Origin: an uncultured Caulobacter sp.
GTDB taxonomy: Bacteria > Pseudomonadota > Alphaproteobacteria > Caulobacterales > Caulobacteraceae
Reading direction: 5' to 3'
Assembly (NCBI GenBank): GCA_913776195.1
Contig: CAJYMH010000017.1
Location: 1 to 64,000 of the forward strand
Length of the DNA: 64,000 nt
Under the pieces are notes generated by a model. It saw only the letters and a list, made by a program, of their open reading frames with translations. It had not been told where the DNA came from and made no database searches. Position numbers and translations under genes: made by a program. Shown here piece by piece: positions 28,247 through 38,938 of this stretch (the stretch's first letter is position 1; every line of letters starts with the position of its first letter).

Positions 28247-28699
28247 AGCACTTGCTTGTCTCGACGGCTCGCTAATGACGCGTTCATTTCAGTAGAGTTC
28301 GCCATCCTGCGCCGAGCCGGGTCGGAGGGATTTGTCTCCTAGGTCTCCAGGCTGCGTAACGCGGGTGATTTCGACGACGATCAGGGTGATTTCAGCGACG
28401 CAAGGCGGTGGCGGTCGGTCCCTCGACAGACCATTGTCGCCCAGTGGGCCGCGGCGGGGATCGGTGGGTCTGGGCGACGGCGGATCGCTGGTGTCCGCGC
28501 GGATCGGGCGAGGAGATAGCGGGCGCCGGGCGGGGGCGCGGAGGGTTATCCGGCGGGCCGTCCTTCAAGCCGGCGAGGTGAAGGCGGAGATGTCTTCGAT
28601 GTCTCCGGCAAGCAGCCGAGAGTCACCGGAGTATCGGTCTCCAGAGTCTCCACTTCTCCTGCCTGTGGAGCTTCGCCGCGCGATCCGCGTTCTTTCGGC
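28247..28699. other. 453-bp gap without a convincing gene; holds dispersed repeat copy
   Basis: A 123-codon open frame (28332-28703) crosses it, but its composition (Ser/Arg/Gly-rich, no domain, no ribosome site) argues against coding. The gap carries the second copy of the 36-bp repeat. Confidence 0.5.
28617..28652 (-). repeat. 36-bp dispersed repeat, copy 2 (inverted)
   Basis: The reverse complement matches 21843-21878 at 34 of 36 positions. Confidence 0.7.
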
Positions 28700-29134
28700 A
28701 TGAGCAGGGAACACGCCCATCAGGCCTGGCGGCATGCGGAGACGATCAAGCGGTTGTCTGACCGGATCATCGGCGTCGGGCCGATCGGGATCGGGCTGGA
28801 CGGGGTTGTCGCCTGGATACCCGGCGCCAACGCCGTCTACAGCCTTGGGGCCGGCGGGTTGCTGCTGGCCCATGCCGTGCGGTCGCAGGCGGGCGGGGCG
28901 ACTATCGCGCGGATGGCGGCCTATCTGGTCGCCGACACCGCCAGCTCCGGCGTCCCGCTCATCGGCTGGGCCGTCGATACCCTGTTCCCCGGCCACCTGA
29001 TGGCGGCCAAGGCGCTGCAGAAAGATATCGAGGCGCGCCACGGCAAGCCGGCGGACGCGGCCACGACGAAGCGATGGCCGTTTAGCCGGCGGGAGAAGTC
29101 ACCTCCGGCTGCTCATAGCCCAGCTGGCGGTTGA
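28700..29134 (+). CDS. DUF4112 family membrane protein
   Basis: 144 residues: [58 protein letters not shown]. About two to three membrane segments match DUF4112; function unknown. The 3' end overlaps the convergent methylmalonyl-CoA mutase gene by 53 bp, an unusually long overlap, so the C-terminal tail is likely variable. Confidence 0.8.
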   Translation: MSREHAHQAWRHAETIKRLSDRIIGVGPIGIGLDGVVAWIPGANAVYSLGAGGLLLAHAVRSQAGGATIARMAAYLVADTASSGVPLIGWAVDTLFPGHLMAAKALQKDIEARHGKPADAATTKRWPFSRREKSPPAAHSPAGG

Positions 29135-31250
29135 GCTGCTCCAACAGCTCTACGGCCGCCTCGGCGACGACCGTTCCCGGCGGGAAGATGGCGGCGGCCC
29201 CGGCGTCGCGCAGAGCCTGGAAGTCCTGAGGCGGGATCACGCCGCCGACCACCACGATGATGTCGTCGCGGCCGAGGCGGGCGAGCTCTTTCTTAAGCTC
29301 CGGCACCAGGGTCAGGTGACCAGCGGCCAGGGAGCTGGCGCCGACCACCTGGACGTCGTTCTCCACGGCTTCCCGCGCGGCTTCGGCCGGGGTCTGGAAG
29401 AGGGGGCCGATCTCCACGTCGAAGCCGAAGTCGGAAAAGGCGGTGGCGACCACCTTCTGACCGCGGTCGTGGCCGTCCTGGCCCATCTTAGCGACCATGA
29501 TGCGGGGCTTGGAGCCGTGGGCCTCTTCGAAGGCGCGGGCCATGCCGCGGGCGCGCTGGGCGACCGGGTCGTCGCCCGCCTCGCGCAGGAAGACGCCTTC
29601 GATGGCCTTGATCTGGGCGCGGTGACGGCCGAACACGTTTTCCAGCGCCAGACTGATCTCGCCCACGGTGGCCTTGGCGCGGGCGGCGTCCACGGCGAGG
29701 GCGAGCAGATTGCCGTCGCCGCGCGCGCCGTCCTCCAGCGCCTTCAGGGCTGCGGCCAGGGTCGTCGGATCACGCTCGGCCTTCAGGCGGGCGAGCTTTT
29801 CGAGCTGCTGGTTACGGACGGAGGTGTTGTCGACCTTCAGGACCGGGATGTCGTCTTCTACCTCCGGCTTGTAGCGGTTGACGCCGACCACGGTCTGGCG
29901 GCCGCTGTCGATGCGAGCCTGGGTCTTGGCGGCGGCTTCCTCGATGCGCAGCTTGGGCAGGCCCTGGTCGATGGCCTTAGCCATGCCGCCGAGCGCCTCA
30001 ACCTCCTCGATGTGCTTCAGGGCGCGGGCGGCCAAGTCGTGGGTCAGGCGCTCGACGTACCAGCTGCCGCCCCAGGGGTCGGCGACGCGGGTCGTGCCGC
30101 TCTCCATCTGCAGGAACAGCTGGGTGTTGCGGGCGATGCGGGCGGAAAAGTCCGTGGGCAGAGCCAGGGCTTCGTCGAGGCTGTTGGTGTGCAGGCTCTG
30201 GGTCTGGCCGTTCACGGCGGCCATGGCTTCGACGCAGGTGCGCGGCACGTTGTTGAATACGTCCTGGGCAGCCAGCGACCAGCCCGAGGTCTGGCTGTGG
30301 GTGCGCAGGGACAGGCTGCGTGCGTCCTTGGGATTGAACTCCCGCTTCACGAGGCGCGCCCAGAGCAGGCGCGCGGCCCGCATCTTCGCCACTTCCATGA
30401 AGTAGTTCATGCCGATGGCCCAGAAGAAGGACAGGCGGGGCGCGAACTGATCCACGTCCATTCCGGCGGCGACGCCGGCGCGGATGTACTCGATGCCGTC
30501 GGCCAGGGTGTAGGCCAGCTCAAGGTCGGCCGTCGCGCCGGCCTCCTGCATGTGATAGCCGCTGATCGAGATCGAGTTGAACTTCGGCATTTCGCGCGAA
30601 GTATATGAAAAGATGTCCGAAATGATCCGCATCGAAGGCAGTGGCGGATAGATGTAGGTGTTCCGGACCATGAACTCCTTGAGGATGTCGTTCTGGATCG
30701 TTCCGCTCAGTTTCGCGGCCGGAACGCCCTGTTCCTCGGCGGCGACGATGTAGAGCGCCAGGATCGGCAGGACCGCGCCGTTCATGGTCATCGACACGCT
30801 CATCTTGTCGAGCGGGATGCCGCTGAACAGGGTGCGCATGTCGAGGATGGAGTCGATGGCCACACCGGCCATGCCGACGTCGCCGGTGACCCGCTCATGG
30901 TCGGAATCGTAGCCCCGATGGGTGGCCAGATCGAAGGCCACCGACAGGCCCATCTGACCGGCCGCCAGGTTGCGGCGGTAGAATGCGTTGGACTCCTCGG
31001 CCGTGGAGAAGCCGGCGTACTGCCGGATGGTCCACGGGTTGGTCACGTACATGGTCGGATAGGGACCGCGGCCGAAGGGGGCGAGGCCCGGGTAGCCCGA
31101 CAGGAAGTCGAGATCGGCCACGTCGTCGGGGCCGTAGGCGGGCTTCACAATGACGCCTTCGGGGGTGGTCCATGCCTGACCGGCGCTGGTTGGGGCGTCG
31201 GTTTCGCTGGCGGCCCAGGGCAGGATGGCGAAGTCGGGGAACTGGCTCAA
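29082..31250 (-). CDS. mutB: Methylmalonyl-CoA mutase, large (catalytic) subunit
   Basis: 722 residues. B12-dependent isomerisation of (R)-methylmalonyl-CoA to succinyl-CoA. The N-terminal TIM barrel carries the substrate region [17 protein letters not shown] and [14 protein letters not shown]. The C-terminal cobalamin domain has [20 protein letters not shown], whose His is the axial ligand, and [18 protein letters not shown]. It follows the small subunit by 2 bp, forming an operon. It completes the propionyl-CoA route begun by PccA. Confidence 0.96.
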   Translation of the reverse strand: MSQFPDFAILPWAASETDAPTSAGQAWTTPEGVIVKPAYGPDDVADLDFLSGYPGLAPFGRGPYPTMYVTNPWTIRQYAGFSTAEESNAFYRRNLAAGQMGLSVAFDLATHRGYDSDHERVTGDVGMAGVAIDSILDMRTLFSGIPLDKMSVSMTMNGAVLPILALYIVAAEEQGVPAAKLSGTIQNDILKEFMVRNTYIYPPLPSMRIISDIFSYTSREMPKFNSISISGYHMQEAGATADLELAYTLADGIEYIRAGVAAGMDVDQFAPRLSFFWAIGMNYFMEVAKMRAARLLWARLVKREFNPKDARSLSLRTHSQTSGWSLAAQDVFNNVPRTCVEAMAAVNGQTQSLHTNSLDEALALPTDFSARIARNTQLFLQMESGTTRVADPWGGSWYVERLTHDLAARALKHIEEVEALGGMAKAIDQGLPKLRIEEAAAKTQARIDSGRQTVVGVNRYKPEVEDDIPVLKVDNTSVRNQQLEKLARLKAERDPTTLAAALKALEDGARGDGNLLALAVDAARAKATVGEISLALENVFGRHRAQIKAIEGVFLREAGDDPVAQRARGMARAFEEAHGSKPRIMVAKMGQDGHDRGQKVVATAFSDFGFDVEIGPLFQTPAEAAREAVENDVQVVGASSLAAGHLTLVPELKKELARLGRDDIIVVVGGVIPPQDFQALRDAGAAAIFPPGTVVAEAAVELLEQLNRQLGYEQPEVTSPAG

Positions 31251-31252
31251 GA

Positions 31253-33070
31253 TCAGGCTCCCATCATCGTCAGGGCGCGGTCGAGCACCGCCACGGCGTC
31301 CATGCCGGCGAAGACGAACTCATCGACGCCGTCCGCTTTCAATTCGCGCTCCAGGTCGCCAGGCTTGCCGGCGAGGTAGAGGTGTCTGGCTCCCGCCGCC
31401 TTCAGCGTCTTGGCGGCGCGGCCGCCCTCTTCGGCGTAGCGTTCGTCGGAGGAGCAGAGGATGGCCATGGCGGCCTTGGCCGACGTGTACTCTTCAACTG
31501 TCCCGACCTCGGCGATGACGCCTCCGGCGGCGAACAGGTTGCGGGCGAAGGTCAGGCGGGCGGTGTAGTCGCTGGGCGCGCCGAGCGTGGCGATGAAGAT
31601 GGCGGGCGGCGCGGCGGCGGCGCGTTCGCGCAGGGCTTCGAACGGCTCGGACAGGCGCATGGGCGTCAGGGCGCGGCACTTGCTGTCGGGGCCGGGCAGG
31701 CGGACGTCAGGCCGATCGGCGGCGGGCGCCGGTTCAGCGGCCTCGGTCTCCACGGCGGTTTCGGCGACGTTAGGAAACTCGGAGGCTCCGACCAGGCCGT
31801 CCTTGCGGGTGACCACGGCGGCGAGCCGGGCGGCGCGGGCCTGATCCACACCCTCCTGAATGCTTCCGACCTCAAGGGCGGCGATGATCCCGCCGGCCTG
31901 TTCGATGGCCTGGAAGGCGGCCCAGCCGGCCTGGGCCAGCTGGTCGGTGAGGGTGTCGAGATACCAGGCCCCGCCTGCCGGGTCGGCCACGCGTCCCAGG
32001 GCGCTCTCCTCCATGAGGACGAGCTGGGTGTTGCGGGCCTGTCGGCGAGCGAAGGCGGTGGGCAGGCCGATGGCGTCCGTGAAGCAGCCGATGCGCACCG
32101 CGTCCGCCCCGCCCACGGCCCCCGCGAAGCTGGCGGCGGTGAGGCGCAGGAGGTTGCTCCACGGATCGAGCCGGCTGAGCATGCGGCGGGAGGAGCGAGC
32201 CTCGATACGGGCCGGGACATCGACGCCGCAGGCCTGGGCCAACCGGGCCCAGATCGCCTTGGCGGCGCGCAGCTTGGCCACGCCGGTGAAGTACTCGCCG
32301 TCCAGGCTGACGCCCAAGGTGATCCCGGCGAAGGCCTTGTCCATGGGCAGGCCGGCGCGGACCAGGGCCTTGGCGTAGGCCAGGGCGGCGGCGGCCATGA
32401 AGCCGAGCTCCTGAGCGTCGGCGGCGCCGGCTTCATGCGCTGCGCGGCCCGTGGCCAGGAACAGCTCGGCCTTGGGATAGGCGGCGGCCAGGCGGGCGGC
32501 GACCGTGGCGGCGCTGACGATGTGGCTCTCGATCGGGCCGGGACTGACGCCCGCCTCAGCCCAGGCGGTCAGGGGATCGAGGTGGAAGGCGAGCGGCGCG
32601 GCGGGGGCGTTCTTGGCCAGGGGGGCGAGCCAGTCGGCGGCCTTGGGCCCCAGGAAGCCGGCCTCGAGCGCCACCGGGGCCATGTCCACATAGACGCCGT
32701 CCAGCACGCGGGCGAGGTCGGCGGCGGACCCCACGGCGATCCCATCGCGGCCGGCGGGATCCAGGCGCAGGGCGACGGAGACGGCGCCGTTCTCCAGGTC
32801 CTTCAGCGCCTCGGCGTTGGCGAGGGCGGGATCGGGATGGGCGACGGCGACGCGGATGTCCCAGGGGGCCTGCGGGTCGCGAGGGCGCAGATCGCGGACG
32901 ACCTTGGGCGCTTCGGTGTAGAGCGGCTGGATCGACAGGCCGTCATAGGTGCGGCGGACGAGGCGTTTGTTGAAATCCGCGCCCTTCAGCGTCTTGTCGA
33001 CCAGAGCCATCCAGTCGGCAGGGGAAGGCGGGGTGAAATCATCCGCCAGCTTGAGGATTTCGTCGGCCAA
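31253..33070 (-). CDS. mutA: Methylmalonyl-CoA mutase, small subunit
   Basis: 605 residues. It is paralogous to the large subunit: [20 protein letters not shown] at the N-terminus, [19 protein letters not shown] in the barrel, and a C-terminal Rossmann-like domain that lacks the DxHxxG cobalamin ligand, as is normal for MutA. It stabilises the heterodimer. It is first gene of the leftward mutA-mutB operon. Confidence 0.95.
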   Translation of the reverse strand: MADEILKLADDFTPPSPADWMALVDKTLKGADFNKRLVRRTYDGLSIQPLYTEAPKVVRDLRPRDPQAPWDIRVAVAHPDPALANAEALKDLENGAVSVALRLDPAGRDGIAVGSAADLARVLDGVYVDMAPVALEAGFLGPKAADWLAPLAKNAPAAPLAFHLDPLTAWAEAGVSPGPIESHIVSAATVAARLAAAYPKAELFLATGRAAHEAGAADAQELGFMAAAALAYAKALVRAGLPMDKAFAGITLGVSLDGEYFTGVAKLRAAKAIWARLAQACGVDVPARIEARSSRRMLSRLDPWSNLLRLTAASFAGAVGGADAVRIGCFTDAIGLPTAFARRQARNTQLVLMEESALGRVADPAGGAWYLDTLTDQLAQAGWAAFQAIEQAGGIIAALEVGSIQEGVDQARAARLAAVVTRKDGLVGASEFPNVAETAVETEAAEPAPAADRPDVRLPGPDSKCRALTPMRLSEPFEALRERAAAAPPAIFIATLGAPSDYTARLTFARNLFAAGGVIAEVGTVEEYTSAKAAMAILCSSDERYAEEGGRAAKTLKAAGARHLYLAGKPGDLERELKADGVDEFVFAGMDAVAVLDRALTMMGA

Positions 33071-33208
33071 CCTGCGTGCTCCCGCTGCGATGCAGCATTT
33101 TTTCTTCGGTCATGCGCTCCGTCCCCAAGGTCAGTCAAGCGGTGCTTGCGCGGTTGGAACGGACGTTTTACTTACATCGTACATCATAAGCCGTCGGGAG
33201 AGACGACC

Positions 33209-34216
33209 ATGGCCCTGCCGCCCATCCTGCGTGACCGCTTGCGCCTGCCGATCATCTGTTCGCCGATGTTCATCGTCTCCGGACCGGAACTGGTGCTGGC
33301 GCAGTGCAAGGCCGGGGTGGTGGGTTCGTTCCCGTCGCTGAACGCGCGGCCGATCTCGCAGCTGGACGAATGGCTGCATCAGATCACGGAAGAACTGGCG
33401 GCCTATGACAAGGCCAACCCCGACGCGCCGAGCGCGCCGTTCGCGGTGAACCAGATCGTCCACAAGTCCAACAGCCGTCTGGAGGAGGACGTGGAGCTGT
33501 GCGTGAAGCACAAGGTTCCTGTGATCATCACCTCGCTCGGCGCGCGTGAGGATCTGAATCACGCGATCCATTCCTATGGCGGCATCACCCTGCACGACGT
33601 GATCAACAACCGCTTCGCCCACAAGGCGATCGAGAAGGGCGCCGACGGCCTGATCCCGGTGGCGACCGGTGCCGGCGGCCATGCCGGCACCCTGTCGCCC
33701 TTCGCTCTGATCCAGGAAATCCGCGAGTGGTTCGACGGGCCGGTGGCCCTGTCGGGCGCCATCGCCCACGGTCGCTCGATCCTCGCGGCGCAGGCCATGG
33801 GCGCGGACCTCGGCTATGTGGGCTCGGCCTTCATCGCCACCAAGGAGGCCAACGCGGTCGAGGGCTACAAGCAGATGATCGTCGAGAGCAGCGCCGACGA
33901 CATCTTGTACTCGAACCTGTTCACCGGGGTGCACGGCAACTATCTGGCGCCATCGGTGGTCGCGGCGGGCCTGGATCCGGCGAACCTGCCGGTCAGCGAT
34001 CCGTCGGCCATGAACTTCGGCTCGGGCGGCAACTCCGCCAAGAAGGCGTGGAAGGACATCTGGGGCGCGGGCCAGGGCATCGGCGCGGTGAAGGACGTGC
34101 CGTCCGCCGGCGAGTTCATCGCCCGCCTGTCCGCGGAATATGAGGCGGCCAAGGCCGACCTGGCCGCCAAGACCGCCCTGACCGGCGGCCGCAAGCTGAC
34201 CTTCGCGGCGGCGTAG
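33209..34216 (+). CDS. Nitronate monooxygenase / 2-nitropropane dioxygenase family flavoprotein
   Basis: 335 residues from the ATG at 33209 (GGGAGAG upstream). An FMN TIM barrel: LRLPIICSPMFIVSGPELVL, VNQIVHKSNSRLEED, VIITSLGAR, and ATGAGGHAGTLSPFAL with the conserved His. It may oxidise alkyl nitronates; some relatives act on enoyl-CoA or unknown substrates. It is divergent from mutA across 138 bp with an AT-rich promoter-like stretch at about 33165-33190. Confidence 0.85.
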   Translation: MALPPILRDRLRLPIICSPMFIVSGPELVLAQCKAGVVGSFPSLNARPISQLDEWLHQITEELAAYDKANPDAPSAPFAVNQIVHKSNSRLEEDVELCVKHKVPVIITSLGAREDLNHAIHSYGGITLHDVINNRFAHKAIEKGADGLIPVATGAGGHAGTLSPFALIQEIREWFDGPVALSGAIAHGRSILAAQAMGADLGYVGSAFIATKEANAVEGYKQMIVESSADDILYSNLFTGVHGNYLAPSVVAAGLDPANLPVSDPSAMNFGSGGNSAKKAWKDIWGAGQGIGAVKDVPSAGEFIARLSAEYEAAKADLAAKTALTGGRKLTFAAA

Positions 34217-34295
34217 GGCGGGGATAATTCGACTGTCATCCGCCCTGGCGGGGCGGCCTGATGCTGGGCGTCTTTTCCAAAGCGGAGAGACGCCC

Positions 34296-35027
34296 TTGTC
34301 CGATGACGCGACGCCCCGACTGGGGCTGCCCCACTTGGCCGCCGGCCAGGCGCAGAAGCATGTCACCTTCAATGAAGCGCTGAGCCGGCTGGACGGGCTG
34401 GTGCAGCCGGCCGTCGCCAGCCGTACGCTCACGGCTCAGCCGACGAACCCCGCCGATGGGACGCTGTACCTCCTGCCGGCTGACGTGTCCGGCCCGGACT
34501 GGGCGGGGCGTTCCGCCGGGACCCTGATGCGGTTCGAGGCGGGGGCCTGGGAGGCGCTGCCGGTCCAGCCGGGGTTCCTGGCCTGGATCGCCGGCGAGGA
34601 GGTCCTGGCCGTGCGGACGGACGCGGGGTGGACGGCGCTGTCCTCCACTTTCCGAAGCCTGACCGCAGCCCTGTCGCCGAGAGGTGCGGCCACACGGTTT
34701 GAAATCCGGGAGCAGGAGCTGGCTCTGGCGGGCGCCAGCGTCGTCTCGACCGTGGTGATCCCGGCGCGGGCCATCGTGCTGGGCGTATCCAACCGAACGA
34801 CCCAGGCGGTGACCGGGGCGACGAGCTACAGCTGCGGCGTGGCGGGGGAGGCGGGGAAGTTCGGCGCCCTGCTGGGCGTGGGGCCAGGCAGCGCCAATAT
34901 CGGCGTGGTGGAGCCGACGGCGTACTACGCCGACACACCGGTGATCCTGACGGCGGCGGGCGGCCCCTTCACCGGGGGCAAGGTTCGACTGTCCATCCAC
35001 CTGATGCGCTTCGAGGGAGGCGCGTAA
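34296..35027 (+). CDS. DUF2793 domain protein (phage/GTA tail-associated type)
   Basis: 243 residues with the DUF2793 pattern RLGLPHLAAGQAQKHVTFNE, ADGTLYLLP and GTLMRFEAGAWEALP. A C-terminal segment is probably beta-rich. These domains occur in tail-fibre-like proteins of prophages and gene transfer agents, but here no phage genes are nearby. The start is TTG at 34296 with GCGGAGAG upstream. Confidence 0.8.
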   Translation: MSDDATPRLGLPHLAAGQAQKHVTFNEALSRLDGLVQPAVASRTLTAQPTNPADGTLYLLPADVSGPDWAGRSAGTLMRFEAGAWEALPVQPGFLAWIAGEEVLAVRTDAGWTALSSTFRSLTAALSPRGAATRFEIREQELALAGASVVSTVVIPARAIVLGVSNRTTQAVTGATSYSCGVAGEAGKFGALLGVGPGSANIGVVEPTAYYADTPVILTAAGGPFTGGKVRLSIHLMRFEGGA

Positions 35028-35090
35028 CCATACCCGGCGCTGGCGCTCGCGCATTTATGGCCTACATTGGTTCCAGACGAGGAGGCCGAG

Positions 35091-35462
35091 ATGGGCGTGA
35101 ATGTGCGCAATGCGGTGGTTCAGAACGACGGCCGGACGGTCGCGTCGGCCCATTTCGTCGCCGCCCAAGGCCTCAGCCAGACCGACAAGGTCGCGGCGCT
35201 CTCTGCGCTCGTGAACGACGCCGCCGCCACCCTGGGCCTGCCCTTTCATGGGCCGGAGGCGGCCGAGGTGCTCTATCAGATCGCCGATGAACGCGCGGGC
35301 GCGACGAGCATCGCCTTTGAAGCGAACCCAGCGCCCGAACCCGAGCCCGAGCCGCAGCCCCTGCACCAACGGCTGTGGAAGACGGCGCAGGCGCGGACGA
35401 TCGCTATCGCCGTCAGCGCGCTGGTGATGGGCGCGCTGGTTGGCGCTGTCCTGCGCGGCTAA
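35091..35462 (+). CDS. Hypothetical tail-anchored protein
   Basis: 123 residues from the ATG at 35091 (GAGGAGG upstream). The soluble N-terminal region (1-80) is followed by an (EP)n linker at about 81-90 and one C-terminal membrane segment (about 103-121, IAIAVSALVMGALVGAVL). I recognise no family. The layout suggests an inner-membrane tail-anchored protein facing the cytoplasm. Confidence 0.6.
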   Translation: MGVNVRNAVVQNDGRTVASAHFVAAQGLSQTDKVAALSALVNDAAATLGLPFHGPEAAEVLYQIADERAGATSIAFEANPAPEPEPEPQPLHQRLWKTAQARTIAIAVSALVMGALVGAVLRG

Positions 35463-35613
35463 GCGCAAACTCAAGAAACTTCACCTTAACTCGAAGTGTT
35501 GTCTCCCCGAATTCACAGGGGATGAAGATGAACTTTGCATTGTGCAAATGTAGTTCGCGCAACTCAAAATTGTACATTGCGGCTTTTACTGCATATGATT
35601 CGGGGCGGATCTG

Positions 35614-35928
35614 ATGGCGGAGGATGTGCGAGGCCTGCTTTCCCGCATCAATCAGCCTGGCCTCAAGTACCTGACCTTCGCCGATCCCGAGGGTGGTCCT
35701 GACGATCTGCCCGCGGCCGTGGAGACCTTGAGGGCCGGTGAGGTCGAGCTTCAAACGCCGTCGGCGGGCGATCGCAGCTCGCGCGGCCTGCTGCGAAACT
35801 ATCGCTCCACGCCCCCCAGAATCCAGACCGCCCCGCAGGTGGTCCCGGAGAGCGAGGCGATTCCGCTCAAGCCCCTGTTCGCGCACTATGCGCAACTCAT
35901 GCGCCAGCGGGCGCTTCGCCGGGCTTAG
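35614..35928 (+). CDS. Hypothetical protein
   Basis: 104 residues, soluble, with RINQPGLKYLTFADPEGGPD near the N-terminus and a basic C-terminus (LMRQRALRRA). It is preceded by a 150-bp AT-richer stretch likely to hold its promoter. No family recognised. The stop overlaps the end of the convergent BenE gene by 4 bp. Confidence 0.6.
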   Translation: MAEDVRGLLSRINQPGLKYLTFADPEGGPDDLPAAVETLRAGEVELQTPSAGDRSSRGLLRNYRSTPPRIQTAPQVVPESEAIPLKPLFAHYAQLMRQRALRRA

Positions 35929-37103
35929 GCCGTTCTTTCGCGCCGTTTAAGCAGAGCCTTGGCTCCCAGGGCCGCGAACCCGGCGAGCAGGCCCCAGAAG
36001 GCGGCCCCAAGCCCGAACAGGGCGAGCCCCGACCCGGTGGCCAGGAAGGTGACAACGGCCGCGTCACGATCTTGCGGCGTAGCCAGCATGGTCTCGATCG
36101 CGCCGACCAGCGCTGGGATCAGGGCGATGCCCGTCAGGGACAGGATCACTGACGAAGGCAGAGCCAGGAACAGCCGCACAAGAGCGGGGGCGAAGAAGGC
36201 CAGAACAAGGTAGAAGCCGGCGTAGATCACGCCCACCGTCCATCGACGCGCCTTGTCGGGGTGCGCGTCCTGGCTGGTGCAGATGGCTGCGGTGATGGCG
36301 GCCAGATTGACCGCGTGGGCGCCGAAGGGCGCGGCGATCATGGTCGCGACGCCCGTTCCCACCAGCAAAGGCCCTGGCGTCGGCTCATAGCCGGCCGTGC
36401 GCAGGACCACGAGGCCGGGCAGGTTCTGCGAAACCAGGGTCACCAGGAACAGCGGAATCGCGATGCTGATGATCGCCCGCGGGTCGAAGGCGGGAATCAC
36501 CGGAGCGAGCGCGCCGAAGGTGGCGCCGGGCGCCAACGGACCGATGTCGCCCCGGAACAGGGTCAGGCCCACGCCGACGGTCAGCACCAGGGGCAGGGCG
36601 TAGAGCGGCGCACGTTGCCGAGCCGCCAGGAACACCGCGACCAGCAGGAGCACCAGCAGCGGGTCGGTCACGCCCACCTTGAACAGTCCAAGACAGAAGG
36701 GCAGCAGCACCCCGGCCAGCATGGCCGAGGCGACCGAGGCCGGGATTTTCGCCGCCAAGCGCCCGAGGGCGGGCACGAGACCGAGCACGGTCATGAAGGC
36801 GCCAGCTGCAAGGAAAGCCCCGACCGCTGCCGGCCAGCTAAGCCCTGACGCCGTGGCCGCCAACAGGGCGGCGCCTGGTGTGGACCAGGCGAGGACGATG
36901 GGCATGCGCAGGCGAAGCGACAGCAGAGCGCCGGCTATGGCGATTCCCAGGCACAGGGCGGTGACCGCCGATCCGGTCTGCTCCACCGATGCGCCCAAGG
37001 TCCGCATGGCCTGCACAACCAGGGCGACGGTGCCGCCGAATCCGATCAGGGCGGCGATGAGTGCGGAGGACCAGGCGGGAATCGGGGGGAAGCGGTGAAG
37101 CAT
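35925..37103 (-). CDS. BenE family transporter (benzoate/H+ symporter type)
   Basis: 392 residues, about 11-12 membrane segments: PIVLAWSTPGAALLAAT, ASVASAMLAGVLLPFCLGLF, APFGAHAVNLAAITAAICTS. This matches the BenE family (PF03594), inner-membrane aromatic-acid importers. No benzoate-degradation genes are nearby, so the natural substrate is uncertain. Confidence 0.9.
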   Translation of the reverse strand: MLHRFPPIPAWSSALIAALIGFGGTVALVVQAMRTLGASVEQTGSAVTALCLGIAIAGALLSLRLRMPIVLAWSTPGAALLAATASGLSWPAAVGAFLAAGAFMTVLGLVPALGRLAAKIPASVASAMLAGVLLPFCLGLFKVGVTDPLLVLLLVAVFLAARQRAPLYALPLVLTVGVGLTLFRGDIGPLAPGATFGALAPVIPAFDPRAIISIAIPLFLVTLVSQNLPGLVVLRTAGYEPTPGPLLVGTGVATMIAAPFGAHAVNLAAITAAICTSQDAHPDKARRWTVGVIYAGFYLVLAFFAPALVRLFLALPSSVILSLTGIALIPALVGAIETMLATPQDRDAAVVTFLATGSGLALFGLGAAFWGLLAGFAALGAKALLKRRERTA

Positions 37104-37220
37104 GCTTCACCTATCGGCATCGCGGGACGCGTGCGCAAGACGACGTGTAACGCCGAAGCAAGCCGTTCGATCTGGATTTTGGGAAGTGGCGGGGGCCCAG
37201 ATCGATGATCTGGGCCCCCG

Positions 37221-37295
<75 letters not shown>

Positions 37296-37396
37296 GAAGA
37301 GGTGCGGCGTATAGCGAAGACCGGCGGGGAGGTGAAGCCCGAAATCGATCAAAAATGATATTGACCGCAAAGACTCACCGAGACACCGCTTCGGGC

Positions 37397-37534
37397 ATGA
37401 CCGAGAACAAGGAAAAACCCGACCCCAAGGCCGAGCGCGACGCCAAGCTGGCGCAGGCGCTTCGGGCGAACCTGCGCCGCAGGAAGGCCGGCGCGGCCGC
37501 TACGCCTAAAAAGTCGGGGGCCGATGAGGCCTGA
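37397..37534 (+). CDS. Small basic hypothetical protein upstream of murA
   Basis: 45 residues (MTENKEKPDPKAERDAKLAQ then ALRANLRRRK). Highly charged, predicted helical. Similar short Lys/Arg-rich proteins precede murA in related alphaproteobacteria. Function unknown. Confidence 0.6.
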   Translation: MTENKEKPDPKAERDAKLAQALRANLRRRKAGAAATPKKSGADEA

Positions 37535-37648
37535 CGGGCGTTTTTCCATGGGAAAGACTTGTGGGGGCGCCCCTTGCGTGGGGTAGAACCGCTCCTCACA
37601 TCGGCCGAACCGCGGCCATAGGCCCGGTTTGCAGGCTAGGGGACGAAT

Positions 37649-38935
37649 TTGGATCGAATCGCCATCACCGGCGGCGCGCAGTTGAACGGAGAAATTCCGA
37701 TCAGCGGCGCCAAGAACTCGGCAATCAAGCTCATGGCCGCCAGCCTGCTCACCGACGAGCCGCTGCGCCTGACCAACATGCCGCGTCTGGCCGACACGCG
37801 ATTCCTGGGCAAGCTGCTGACGCGCCTAGGCGCGTCGGTGGACGAGAAGGACGGCGCCGAGGGTTCGGAAACCGTTCTGCACGTGCCTGAGATCGTCAGC
37901 GCCATAGCGCCCTACGATCTGGTCCGTCAGATGCGCGCTTCGTTCAACGTGCTGGGCCCCCTGGTCGCCCGCACCGGCCAGGCTAAGGTCTCGCTGCCCG
38001 GCGGCTGCACCATCGGCGCGCGCCCGGTCGATCTGCACTTGCAGGCGCTGGAGGCGTTGGGCGCCAAGATCGACCTGCATGAAGGTTATGTCTTCGCCCA
38101 GGCTCCGCGGGGCCTGAAGGGCGCGGAGATCACCTTCCCCTTCGTTTCGGTGGGCGCGACCGAGCACGCCTTGCTGGCGGCGGTGTTGGCGAAGGGCGTT
38201 ACCGTCCTTCACAATTGTGCCTGTGAGCCGGAGATGATCGATCTGGCCGAGTGCCTGAACAAGATGGGCGCGAAGGTCGAAGGCGCGGGCACCCCGACCA
38301 TCACCATCACAGGCGTCGCCAAGCTGGGCGGCGCCACCCATGCGGTCATCCCGGATCGTATCGAGATGGGAACCTATGCCGTGGCCGCGGCCATGGCCGG
38401 AGGCGAGGTGCGGCTGACCAAGGCCCGCCCGGGCCTGATCGACGCCCTGCTGCGGAAGATCGAGGAAGCGGGCGCCAGCGTCACCGAGACCGCCGACGGC
38501 GTCATCATCAGGCGCGGCGGCTCGCGCCTGAAGGCGGTGGATGTGGAGACGGGCGTGTTCCCCGGCTTCGCCACCGACCTGCAGGCGCAGTTCATGTCCC
38601 TGATGACCACGGCCAAGGGCGAGAGCCGCATCCGCGAGACGATTTTCGAGAACCGCTTCATGCACGTGCCGGAACTGGCGCGCCTGGGCGCCGACATCTC
38701 GGTGTCGGGCGGCGAGGCGGTTGTGCGCGGCGTCGAGCAGTTGGAAGGGGCCGAGGTCATGGCCACCGACCTGCGCGCCTCGGTCAGCCTGGTCATCGCG
38801 GGCCTCGTGGCGCGCGGCGAGACCGTCGTTAGCCGAATCTATCACCTGGACCGTGGGTTCGAGCGTCTGGAGGAGAAGCTCGGCAATTGCGGAGCCCAGG
38901 TGCGCCGCATCCACGGCGAGCCGGACGAACTGTAA
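37649..38935 (+). CDS. murA: UDP-N-acetylglucosamine 1-carboxyvinyltransferase MurA
   Basis: 428 residues. First committed step of peptidoglycan synthesis: transfer of enolpyruvyl from PEP to UDP-GlcNAc. Motifs are [35 protein letters not shown] and [16 protein letters not shown], the last with the catalytic, fosfomycin-reactive Cys. The start is TTG at 37649 with AGGGGA 5 bp upstream. Confidence 0.95.
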   Translation: MDRIAITGGAQLNGEIPISGAKNSAIKLMAASLLTDEPLRLTNMPRLADTRFLGKLLTRLGASVDEKDGAEGSETVLHVPEIVSAIAPYDLVRQMRASFNVLGPLVARTGQAKVSLPGGCTIGARPVDLHLQALEALGAKIDLHEGYVFAQAPRGLKGAEITFPFVSVGATEHALLAAVLAKGVTVLHNCACEPEMIDLAECLNKMGAKVEGAGTPTITITGVAKLGGATHAVIPDRIEMGTYAVAAAMAGGEVRLTKARPGLIDALLRKIEEAGASVTETADGVIIRRGGSRLKAVDVETGVFPGFATDLQAQFMSLMTTAKGESRIRETIFENRFMHVPELARLGADISVSGGEAVVRGVEQLEGAEVMATDLRASVSLVIAGLVARGETVVSRIYHLDRGFERLEEKLGNCGAQVRRIHGEPDEL

Positions 38936-38938
38936 GCC

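Noticed and set aside
28332..28703. 123-codon plus-strand frame in the 28247-28699 gap
   Set aside because: No ribosome site, Ser/Arg/Gly-rich, and it contains the non-coding 36-bp repeat.
31172..33208. Upstream extension of the nitronate monooxygenase frame to 1014 codons
   Set aside because: The extension is antisense to mutA; the ATG at 33209 with GGGAGAG matches the family's N-terminus.
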